A DNA stretch of 33,297 nt, from positions 1-33,297 of IMG/VR virus record IMGVR_UViG_3300005098_000006; one strand, given 5' to 3'. Source of the DNA: a virus. A model generated the notes under the pieces. That model was not told the DNA's origin and ran no database searches. It saw nothing but the letters and a program-made list of their open reading frames with translations. Within the stretch, counting starts at the first letter, position 1; the number at the start of each line of letters is the position of its first letter. The position numbers and the translations under genes are program-made. Positions 1-7,954 of the stretch are shown piece by piece.

Positions 1-105
1 TCTGAAAATATATATAACCCTCCAAAATTTCTCAGGCACTTAGGCAACTTGCTATTAGATGGGAACTCGGTAGGACCTTCTGAAAGCACACTTATATTTC
101 GGTGA
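1..105 (+). CDS. possible C-terminal end of an upstream gene (partial)
   Basis: Frame 1 is open from the first base to a TGA at 103-105, giving 34 residues ending in GPSESTLIFR. The composition is protein-like (LLLDGNSVGPSES), but 34 open codons can occur by chance, so this is only a candidate end of a gene that starts outside the window. No function can be given. If it is not coding, bases 1-166 hold only TATA-like AT runs (5-16 and 128-157) and no other gene that I can see. Confidence 0.3.
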   Translation, partial: SENIYNPPKFLRHLGNLLLDGNSVGPSESTLIFR

Positions 106-127
106 TTTCATCGATTTAAGACAGAAC

Positions 128-157
128 TTTTTTAAATGTAACCTTATATATTTATAT
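128..157 (+). promoter_or_regulatory. putative archaeal-type promoter for the packaging/head operon
   Basis: Two TATA-like runs sit just before the first complete gene: TTTTTTAAAT at about 128-137 and TTATATATTTATAT at about 144-157. The gene at 167 has no GGTG or GGAG Shine-Dalgarno sequence before its ATG. A leaderless or near-leaderless transcript, with its TATA box about 26 bases upstream of the start, therefore fits best with the first run. Inferred from sequence only. Confidence 0.4.
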
Positions 158-166
158 CAGAAGATT

Positions 167-643
167 ATGTGCCAAGTATGTGAATCGGGGAAGAGGAAAG
201 AAATAGAAGAACTTATTAACAACGGAATCTCGAGAAGAGTGATTGCAGCACAGTACAAAATACCACTGAAAGACATTAATACACATATCGAGTACCATAT
301 GGACAATGGTCACTCTATTACAGAAGAAGTAGATTATACGGATGTTCCTGCGATAGATATTGTCACCGAAAACATGAATAAGATCGCGTCTAGATTGAAA
401 GTGCTTTTAGACAACACTAAAGCCGATGATTATGCTGCAAACAAACAAATTAAAATGCTAATGTCTGAAGTTAGAAATGCTTCAATTAATATAGCTCAGT
501 TGAAAGGACAACTTGTTCAAGAACAGCATCTTACAATTGTGCAATTTAACCAATTTAAATCTATTGTACTTACTGAACTTTGTCCGTCTTGCAGGGAGAA
601 AGTAATAAAAAGGTTGGAGGCTGAGATTAATGACATTAAGTAA
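167..643 (+). CDS. zinc-HTH DNA-binding protein, putative small terminase subunit
   Basis: This 158-residue protein directly precedes the large terminase and overlaps it by 14 bases. The N-terminus has C2-x2-C5, a helix-turn-helix-like stretch (about residues 10-37, with GISRRVIAAQYKIPLKDI) and H40-x3-H44. Small viral DNA-binding proteins often carry this CxxC...HxxxH layout around an HTH. The middle (residues 65-130) is helical and may form a coiled coil. A second C139-x2-C142 pair sits near the C-terminus and may bind zinc. By position and DNA-binding look it is a candidate TerS, recognising the packaging site and loading TerL. A transcription regulator is the alternative. No Shine-Dalgarno is visible before the ATG, unlike almost every other gene here. 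Confidence 0.5.
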   Translation: MCQVCESGKRKEIEELINNGISRRVIAAQYKIPLKDINTHIEYHMDNGHSITEEVDYTDVPAIDIVTENMNKIASRLKVLLDNTKADDYAANKQIKMLMSEVRNASINIAQLKGQLVQEQHLTIVQFNQFKSIVLTELCPSCREKVIKRLEAEINDIK

Positions 644-2129
644 ATTGCTGTTGGACGAATTAAAGGCATTTAATGATCCTGTATACTTTTGCGAGAAAAT
701 TCTTAATTTCCCCCTTTTTCCCATGCAAGCAAAAGTGCTAAGAGAATTCTATGACCCTCGGAAAAAATATAATGAGCTAGTAATGATTGTCGGTAGAAGA
801 GGATCTAAGACACAACTCGCTTCTTGCATTTCATGTTATGAAGCATTTAAGCTCATATGTCTCCAGGATCCCGCTAGGTATTATCATCTTGCAAAAGGGC
901 AGGAAATATTCATTGTAAATGTTGCAGCTTCCAAAGAGCAGGCTAGGGATACAGTGTTCGCTGCAGTTGCTAGTAAGATAGAAAATTCTGAATGGTTTCA
1001 ATCACAAAACTATACGCCAAGATATAATGAATTTTATTTTCATGAGCCTAAAGTCTTTTTAAGGTCTGATCATAGTAATTCTGCATCGCTAGTAGGAAGA
1101 ACAGTAAAATGTGGAGTTTTAGATGAGTTAGCAAGATTTAAAGATAAGTCACAAAAATCATCTGCAAAAGAAGTTTACACTGCCGTAAGAAATTCAACTC
1201 AAACTTTTGGGAGAGAAGGCATAACTGTAACTATCACTTCACCTATTTTAGTAAACGACTTCGCAATGCAACTTTATTATCAATCACAAGATCCACATAC
1301 GAACGAAGGAATGTTAGGATATAAAATGCCTACTTGGGAAATGAACCCATTTATCACAAGAGAGTCTTTACAACCTGAATATGACAGAAATCCAGAAATG
1401 GCAGAAAGGGACTTTGGAGCAAATCCCTCATTCTCTATTGAACGTTATTTCAAGGAACCAGAAAGAATTACAGATCCCGCTGTAATGTCCACTCGCAAAC
1501 ATCCGATTATAGGAGATTATCCTTCCCCTGTGTTCAGAGGCAAGCCTGGTTTCACCTATGTGCTGGCAGGAGATCCATCTTTAAAAAATGATGCTTTTGG
1601 TTTAGTTCTGGGTCACCTCGAAAAAGATAAAATAGTGTTGGATCTCCTGCATAGATTTAAGCCTAGTTCCGGCAGAGAACTTTCTTCTGAACACATAAAA
1701 AGATTCGTCATGCTCCTCGTAAGCCATTTTAAGATAAGATTATTTCTCACGGATGTATGGCACTACGTTTCTCTCAACCAAGAACTTGAGAGAAAAGGGG
1801 TTAAAGTAGAAAGGCACATGGTGAAAAAGAAAGATTATGATTTTTTGAAAGAACTAATATATACCAAAAGAATAGAATATTATAATCACCCTATATTTAT
1901 TGAAGAACTGCAAAATTTAGAATTAGTAAGAAACAAAGTAGACCATCCAAGAGATGGCAGTAAAGACATAGCAGATGCAGCTGCTAACTGCTGTTATGGT
2001 CTGAAACAAATAGGTGTATTTAGAAAACCAAAAATATTTCAGGTGAGAACATATGCCCCGAATGAGATCGAGAGAAAATACCCGTTACGTGAGAGTTCTC
2101 TTACGCAATTTAGAAAATGCTACTCCTAA
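630..2129 (+). CDS. terL: terminase large subunit (packaging ATPase/nuclease)
   Basis: This 499-residue motor protein would pump DNA into the procapsid and cut the concatemer. The Walker A-type loop is at residues 55-61 (GRRGSKT), followed by a Walker B strand ending in D165-E166 (CGVLDELARF). The RNase H-like nuclease domain begins near residue 305. Its acidic candidates are D315 (VLAGDPSLKN), D375 (LFLTDVWHY) and D446/D449 (KDIADAAAN). The length is typical for the family. The ATG at 630 follows GGAGG at 616-620 and overlaps the upstream gene by 14 bases, suggesting coupled translation. The last 77 bases are shared with the portal gene in another frame. Family assignment is firm; packaging type (cos or pac) cannot be told. 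Confidence 0.95.
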   Translation: MTLSKLLLDELKAFNDPVYFCEKILNFPLFPMQAKVLREFYDPRKKYNELVMIVGRRGSKTQLASCISCYEAFKLICLQDPARYYHLAKGQEIFIVNVAASKEQARDTVFAAVASKIENSEWFQSQNYTPRYNEFYFHEPKVFLRSDHSNSASLVGRTVKCGVLDELARFKDKSQKSSAKEVYTAVRNSTQTFGREGITVTITSPILVNDFAMQLYYQSQDPHTNEGMLGYKMPTWEMNPFITRESLQPEYDRNPEMAERDFGANPSFSIERYFKEPERITDPAVMSTRKHPIIGDYPSPVFRGKPGFTYVLAGDPSLKNDAFGLVLGHLEKDKIVLDLLHRFKPSSGRELSSEHIKRFVMLLVSHFKIRLFLTDVWHYVSLNQELERKGVKVERHMVKKKDYDFLKELIYTKRIEYYNHPIFIEELQNLELVRNKVDHPRDGSKDIADAAANCCYGLKQIGVFRKPKIFQVRTYAPNEIERKYPLRESSLTQFRKCYS

Positions 2130-3255
2130 AGCCCTTAACAAATGGGATAGAGAAGTTTATGCTGCGAAAAACTATTTGCGTGTCTATAAAGAAGAAGCGT
2201 TGGTCAGGTCATGTATTGATACATTAGCATATTTTGCAACATCGAAAGGATACTTTGTTACTCTTGAACCTTTGCAAGAAGATGTTAGAGTTTCTGACTA
2301 CGAGAGAATCAGACATGAAATTGAGAAGATGTGCTATGATATTAATATCGAGAATATGTTAAACATAGGAGCAAGAAAAATGGCTATTTATGGTATTGCT
2401 CCATTCGAAATTGTAAAAGATGATGAAGATAACATTGTAAGATTATTGCCTCTTAGAGCCAATTTAATAAAAGTAAGTTTGGATGAGCATTTTAAAATCG
2501 AAGAGTATGTGTACGATGAAGATACAACATATGCACCAGACGAAATTTTTTATCTGATGAACAACCCATTAGAAGAAGACTATACAGGCTTCTCTAGAAT
2601 TGAGCCAATATTAGACGCTGTCAGATTAAAGAAGCATTTGGAGTTTGACATAAAGGAAGCGTCTCTTCGGCTTTGGGCGCCTGTCGGTTTGTTTCAAATG
2701 GATACCACAACGCTAACTGAAGAGGAAGAGGAAAAAGAACTTTTAAAGTTCAGTGAAAAGTTGAAACCTGGTAACTCAGTAGTTTATAACAAGAATGTTG
2801 AGGCATCTGTCATTAAAATGTCTCCGAATGTACAGATGCTAATTGCTGCATGGGAGGCGGTTAATGAAGAAATTATTGGTAACTTTGGTGTACCGAAAGC
2901 ACTGCTTGCAAGAGAGCGCACAATGAACAGAGCAACCTTAGAATTTAGTATTAAAGCAATGTACGAATCTCAAGTAGAAGGTATTCAGGCATATCTTAAA
3001 CATGAAGTGGAAAGGCAATTATACTCACAAATAATCGAGAAGCATGGTCTAGAAGAAAAGATCAGAGCAGTACATAATTGGAAACCATATCATAAAACAG
3101 AATTGGTTGCGTTGTCAGAAGCAGTGGTGAAGTTAGTAGAATCGAAAATTATAGGACCAAGAAAGGCGTGGGAATTGCTGGCTTTAGGTAGTTATATACC
3201 AATAGAAAAACAAGAAAGAGGTGAAGTAGATGACAATACATATAAAAAGCCCTGA
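2053..3255 (+). CDS. portal protein
   Basis: This 400-residue protein fits a portal, which forms the dodecameric ring at the capsid vertex and docks terminase and later the neck. Portal-like features include the N-terminal region (YLRVYKEEALVRSCIDTLAYF) and the segment around residues 270-320 (IGNFGVPKALLARERTMNRA), which matches the usual 'lgvP..ll....nraT' pattern followed by a long helix. The gene lies between TerL and the protease-bearing protein, the standard place. The ATG at 2053 has AGGTGA immediately upstream (about 2041-2046), so the 77-base overlap with terL looks genuine. The next in-frame ATG is at 2062, and after that only far downstream. The 3' end overlaps the next gene by 26 bases. 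Confidence 0.85.
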   Translation: MPRMRSRENTRYVRVLLRNLENATPKALNKWDREVYAAKNYLRVYKEEALVRSCIDTLAYFATSKGYFVTLEPLQEDVRVSDYERIRHEIEKMCYDINIENMLNIGARKMAIYGIAPFEIVKDDEDNIVRLLPLRANLIKVSLDEHFKIEEYVYDEDTTYAPDEIFYLMNNPLEEDYTGFSRIEPILDAVRLKKHLEFDIKEASLRLWAPVGLFQMDTTTLTEEEEEKELLKFSEKLKPGNSVVYNKNVEASVIKMSPNVQMLIAAWEAVNEEIIGNFGVPKALLARERTMNRATLEFSIKAMYESQVEGIQAYLKHEVERQLYSQIIEKHGLEEKIRAVHNWKPYHKTELVALSEAVVKLVESKIIGPRKAWELLALGSYIPIEKQERGEVDDNTYKKP

Positions 3256-6200
3256 GGACTTTGGATTGATTGGCATAAAGAACATGCACAAGGATGACAA
3301 TATAACAGAGATGGACGATAAAAAGCTAGTTGGAGCACATGTTGAGGCACACCGAGCATATGCCGCATTGGAACGTTTTGGTAGCTTTGGTGATTGGACA
3401 AAAGATGAAATAATATCTTATCACAACAAAGTTGTAGCGGAAATGAAAAAGAGAGGAATGCAACATAATAGTCCTTTAGGGGAAACAGTTAAGGAATCTT
3501 CTGACATACAAACACTGATATTTGACAAAAGCAAGTTTAGTAGAGAGCAAGCTTTGGCATGGGCTAAATCACATGGATTCAAAGCTGAAACTTCCAGAGA
3601 GACTGAAAATACCTGGAGAGTAAGACAGTTTCCTCCGGAGAAGTGTGCAGGGTCAGGAGGCTTAAAAGAACTTTCTGAAGGGGTTAGGGCATACATCTGC
3701 CCTCTCCCTTCAACTTTATCCAAGAAGGTTTATGTTGATTTAGGTGAAAATTTGAAAGATGGAAAGTTCATGCCTGCTTATGATATCATTTTACAGACAG
3801 ATGGTTGTGAATGGGGTAAATGTGATTTTTGTACATTTAGTAAGGAGAAAAGAACAAATTTCAGATCAGTTGTTTTACAGGCAAAAGAGGCATTTGGGAG
3901 ACCTGAATTTAGAAAGATGCAAGATAAAGAATTCATGGTTATGTATCACTTCGGTGGCAGTTGGTATAATGAGCTCACTCAAGATGAAAGAGATCAACTA
4001 ATAAAGCTGGCAAAACAACACGGTGCGTCTGCACTTCACATTGAGTGCCTTCCACATCATGTGACCTTTGAAAAAGTCAAATCAGACGTTAATAAAATTT
4101 ATACAATTGTGTGCTTGGAGCTGGAAACAGCTGATGACCAAGTTAGATCACAAGCTAATCATATTGTTAAATGGAATGATTTCGAAAAAGCTGTTAAGGT
4201 CATAAGAAATGCAGGGGCACAAGTCTCTTGTTTCTTGATGCTGAGATATCCATATCTAGATGAAAAACAAGGTATCCAAGATGTCTGCAACTCAATCGAT
4301 AAAGTAGCTGACTTAGTGGACAGTATAAGATTTTATCCAGTATTCATACCTGCGAACACGCCCTTGTTTGAACGCTACTTGCAAAGAGAATATCGACCTC
4401 CATGGATATGGTCATCTTTCTACGTTATCAAGTATTGCAAATTAAATCATCCAAATCTTGTATTCCATTTCAGAGAAACTCGCCAAAGAAGAAAACTCAC
4501 ATACACTCACAATTGTGGTGCTTGTGATGACGATGCTATAGGAGCACTTCTTGAATTCAACAAAACGCAAGACCTAGATGCGGTACTAGAAAAGTATCCA
4601 AAAACAACAACCTGCACATGTTTACTTGAGTGGTTGGACGAAGTTAAAAATGCAATTGATCCTAAACTTCTGTGGTTTGACCCAGATCAAATCAGAGCAA
4701 AGAATGCGACTACTTTACCATCAGGAAAGCAACAAGGCGAATTAATTAAACTAGAGGATATCGTGCAAAAATTCGAGGACTTTACGATTTCAAAACCCTT
4801 CATATCTCTGACAGGAGGAATTGTAAACAACAGCGAAACGACAGGCGATATTGACATTTTGATCAATGGAAAGGAAGATGATCCAGATGTTCAGAAAGCA
4901 GTTTTTAGGATCAGCAGAATGTTTAAGGAACCGCTCAGGTCAAGATTACACTTTTTATTTGCAACTGACTTCAATGGTCCATTTACATCGTATTATCCGC
5001 TGTACAATGAAAAAATTGAACGAATAGAACAATCTGAAGTAGTTGAGTTAGCAGGCAAGTTCATAAAACCCTTAAAAGCTGGTGTTAGAGCAGAGAGAGA
5101 AATATTTAAAGCTGAAGATGTCAAGAAAGAAATACCAGAAAAGAGTTTTCCATTGGCAGTGCAGGTGAAATATGACGGATTACGTGGCCAAATACATAAG
5201 AATGAAGATCAAGTTCTTGTTTTCTCTGATGATGGAAAGTTAATTGGTAAGCAACTTCCTAAATTAGTAGAAGCTGTTAAAAAGCTTCCTGATTGCGTCT
5301 TGGATTGTGAAATTGAGCAATGGATTGATGGAAAACATATAGGTCGTGAGGTAATTGCCGGCAAAACACACCAGTCTGAACCTTTCGATGACACGGGAGT
5401 TGTAGCAAACATATTTGATATTATGGAATGGGAAGGTGACGATATAACTAAAAAACCATATTCTGAGCGCCTCTCAATTCTGCAAAATCTCGGCATCGCT
5501 CAGAGCGAACTCACATCACCGAAAGAGCCTCTCAACATCGCACCTTCCCTCATTGCGAATAACTATTCTGAATTAGAGCAGCACATTGAGAAAATTTTCA
5601 ATCTCCAATATTCTGAAGGTGCTATGGTTAAGGCCCTTTCTTCAATATATGAAAAAGATGGTATAACAAGAAATTGGTGGAAGGTTAAAAAATATGCAGA
5701 AGTTCATGCATGTGTACTAGAAAAAATAGAAACTAAGACACCAGATGTATATAATTATTATATAGGTTTGCTGATACCTGAAGGAGTAAAGGTAAATGAG
5801 GATAAGATTGTGAAAGTTAAAGATAAAAATATCATACGTTGTGGAAAAACATTCAATACAAAGAGAAAATTATCTGAAGGTGACGTTGTAACAGTATCAT
5901 TCCATACATTATTTTATTATAAGAAGGATGGAATTGTAGATATTGGCATTTATGAACCGAAAATTATGGAAAAAAGACCAATAGAAATTGAGCCAGATGA
6001 TATAAATGAGGCAGTTACCATTGCTAAGAAGGCAGGATTGTTACAAACAAAAGAACAATTGAATATTGGTGCTATTGCTATATGCGGAGAAGAACGTCTT
6101 TCTGCATCAGCACCTGCAAGAGAATTCTATAAAAGCGAAAGAATTCAGCAATTTGTTAAAAAGTGTGAAGAAGAAAAGATACCTTGCTACATATTATCAC

Positions 6201-7954
6201 TAGAAAAAGGAGTTTTATCGCCAGATACAATAGTGGAACCCTACGAATCAAGCGAACCTAACTGGGATTTGGCAGTCGAACTCATGAAAAAAGTTGATTT
6301 GGATGTGCTTTTGTTCTATGATCCTCTGTCAAAATTGGATTTTCATGCAAAATTATCCACAATTGACCGACCAAAGGTCTATGTTGTTAATGAATTAGAC
6401 GCTTTAGTTGAGATGTTCAACTCTCTTGAAAGGCAAGAAGCTCGTTTGACGAATGAATTAATGATAACACCTGACGAAAACAAGACTTGGAAAGCAACAT
6501 TACACAGTCATTACAGAGGAAAATCGGCTCATTTTGATCTTAGATTAGAAAGACCTGATGATTTAATAGGATGGACCATCTTTGCTGCTCCGAAAGGTGA
6601 AATAAAAGAGAGCGTTGATACTATTTCTGAAGCTAAAGAGGCAGACAAGAAGGTAAAATGGAAGTTCGGAAACTCTATTAAAGCGCAATGTACGCCGAAA
6701 TCACCAGAACCTAAGGAGTGGTTGAACTATGAGAAGGTTGTTCTTCCAGGAGGTGTGGGTGCAACCGCAGAAGAACACGGTGTATTTTCAATATTTGATA
6801 AGGGAACAGTAGAATATCTTGCACAAAAAACATATATGCACGAGTATTGGCTGCATATGAACAAGTATAAAGGCAGATTTCTATGCAGGCAATTGAAAAA
6901 TCCATATGGTGACAAGCCGAGATTCATATGGTTTTGCTGGTTTCCTGCGGATCAAACGCCTTATGTGCTTTCAAATCGCTCAATTTCTGCGGGTTATCAC
7001 ACAAAAATTGGCCGTTCTGAGCTACCAAAACATATACGAGACAAGATACCTGACAAGTACAAATACTGGAAAATTAGTAGTTCTAAGGGCGCTTTTGAGG
7101 CAAGAAAGCTGTTAATTCAAGCAATTAAAAGGAAGGAAGTCCATTTATCGACAGGAAAATACGCTATTGTACATCATTATTGGAAGGGACCATCACCGAT
7201 TAGAGAAGGACCAACTGAGCAACATTATGATCTATATATAAAAGAGCCTGGTAGCAAGAAAGTACAGCATTTTGTACTGTCTAATAACATTATAAATTCG
7301 GAAAGTACTTCAGGTTACTTAGAAAAACCTGCAGATATTAAGTTTTTGACCATAGGTGAGAAAGAACCTGAGAGTATAAAACCAGGAACTGTAGAAAATC
7401 CGACTAAAGCCACTCCTTGCTTTATGAAGCAACTGAAAGCAGGTAAGGCAATTATATATGAAGATGAACCTTTACTAAAGAAAATAGATTTGGAAGGAGT
7501 CGGATTGTTGTTGTTTACGAAGGAAAAAGGAGCAAATATGTGGAATGTTTCTAAAACACGTACATTGTCTAGATTGACATTATCTCGTATACCTGAAGGA
7601 GTTGCATTATCTCCTGGTGTTTGGAATGGATTTTATTATCCTCCTGAAGTGATAAAAGCATCTCAACATAAAATCGAACATGTGCCTATTGATGTTGAGC
7701 ATAAAGAGGGAATGATTGTAGGTGAGACTGGCTCTGCGAAGATGAAAGGGCAAGATCTTGTTGTAAGTCTCAATATATTTGATGAAGAATATAAAGATCC
7801 TGCGGGATGCTATGGGTTGTCAATCGATGCTATCATAGATGTGGATAGGGTTAGGAAGATAGTAAAGAAAATAATAGAATACAAAAGATTATCATTAGTA
7901 AAAAATCCAGCATGTGGAGTTTGTGTGATAAAAGGAGATTCGAATGACGCTTGA
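3230..7954 (+). CDS. giant fusion: RaSEA-like radical SAM, DNA ligase, phosphoesterase and capsid protease domains
   Basis: The 1574-residue open frame is uninterrupted; the ATG follows GAGGTG at 3218-3223. Domains in order, by residue: (1) 1-160, a phage head-associated module including REQALAWAKSHGFKAE and an R-x-RQ segment. (2) About 165-475, a radical SAM domain with C193-x4-C198-x2-C201, then EYRPPWIWSS (387-396), HNCGACDDD (427-435) and C462-x-C464, closely like archaeosine synthase RaSEA. (3) About 505-620, nucleotidyltransferase-like (G529-G530...D540-x-D542). (4) About 640-915, ATP-dependent DNA ligase: nucleophile K647 in KYDG, E694, F729-D730, E796-G797, K818/K820, then an OB fold. 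(5) About 940-1060, DUF6884-like (C952, PAREFY, ILSLEKGVLSPD). (6) About 1085-1300, LigD-type phosphoesterase-like (H1094, H1101, D1103, R1105). (7) About 1308-1355, a second such motif (H1315/H1316, H1332, D1334). (8) About 1445-1574, an XkdF-like prohead protease, with candidate catalytic H1491 and S1531. Roles: capsid maturation is expected from position; DNA sealing, end cleaning and 7-deazaguanine chemistry are inferred from the domains. Whether it is cleaved into pieces is unknown. Confidence 0.8.
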   Translation: MTIHIKSPEDFGLIGIKNMHKDDNITEMDDKKLVGAHVEAHRAYAALERFGSFGDWTKDEIISYHNKVVAEMKKRGMQHNSPLGETVKESSDIQTLIFDKSKFSREQALAWAKSHGFKAETSRETENTWRVRQFPPEKCAGSGGLKELSEGVRAYICPLPSTLSKKVYVDLGENLKDGKFMPAYDIILQTDGCEWGKCDFCTFSKEKRTNFRSVVLQAKEAFGRPEFRKMQDKEFMVMYHFGGSWYNELTQDERDQLIKLAKQHGASALHIECLPHHVTFEKVKSDVNKIYTIVCLELETADDQVRSQANHIVKWNDFEKAVKVIRNAGAQVSCFLMLRYPYLDEKQGIQDVCNSIDKVADLVDSIRFYPVFIPANTPLFERYLQREYRPPWIWSSFYVIKYCKLNHPNLVFHFRETRQRRKLTYTHNCGACDDDAIGALLEFNKTQDLDAVLEKYPKTTTCTCLLEWLDEVKNAIDPKLLWFDPDQIRAKNATTLPSGKQQGELIKLEDIVQKFEDFTISKPFISLTGGIVNNSETTGDIDILINGKEDDPDVQKAVFRISRMFKEPLRSRLHFLFATDFNGPFTSYYPLYNEKIERIEQSEVVELAGKFIKPLKAGVRAEREIFKAEDVKKEIPEKSFPLAVQVKYDGLRGQIHKNEDQVLVFSDDGKLIGKQLPKLVEAVKKLPDCVLDCEIEQWIDGKHIGREVIAGKTHQSEPFDDTGVVANIFDIMEWEGDDITKKPYSERLSILQNLGIAQSELTSPKEPLNIAPSLIANNYSELEQHIEKIFNLQYSEGAMVKALSSIYEKDGITRNWWKVKKYAEVHACVLEKIETKTPDVYNYYIGLLIPEGVKVNEDKIVKVKDKNIIRCGKTFNTKRKLSEGDVVTVSFHTLFYYKKDGIVDIGIYEPKIMEKRPIEIEPDDINEAVTIAKKAGLLQTKEQLNIGAIAICGEERLSASAPAREFYKSERIQQFVKKCEEEKIPCYILSLEKGVLSPDTIVEPYESSEPNWDLAVELMKKVDLDVLLFYDPLSKLDFHAKLSTIDRPKVYVVNELDALVEMFNSLERQEARLTNELMITPDENKTWKATLHSHYRGKSAHFDLRLERPDDLIGWTIFAAPKGEIKESVDTISEAKEADKKVKWKFGNSIKAQCTPKSPEPKEWLNYEKVVLPGGVGATAEEHGVFSIFDKGTVEYLAQKTYMHEYWLHMNKYKGRFLCRQLKNPYGDKPRFIWFCWFPADQTPYVLSNRSISAGYHTKIGRSELPKHIRDKIPDKYKYWKISSSKGAFEARKLLIQAIKRKEVHLSTGKYAIVHHYWKGPSPIREGPTEQHYDLYIKEPGSKKVQHFVLSNNIINSESTSGYLEKPADIKFLTIGEKEPESIKPGTVENPTKATPCFMKQLKAGKAIIYEDEPLLKKIDLEGVGLLLFTKEKGANMWNVSKTRTLSRLTLSRIPEGVALSPGVWNGFYYPPEVIKASQHKIEHVPIDVEHKEGMIVGETGSAKMKGQDLVVSLNIFDEEYKDPAGCYGLSIDAIIDVDRVRKIVKKIIEYKRLSLVKNPACGVCVIKGDSNDA

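Noticed and set aside
5-17. TATA-like run at the very left edge
   Set aside because: It may be part of the coding end of an upstream gene in frame 1, and nothing that it would transcribe can be seen before 103.
3230-7954. Fusion made by a sequencing or assembly error joining several genes
   Set aside because: No internal ribosome site/start pair fits clean gene boundaries between domains, and the linkers read as normal coding sequence in one frame. A lost stop cannot be fully excluded from the sequence alone.
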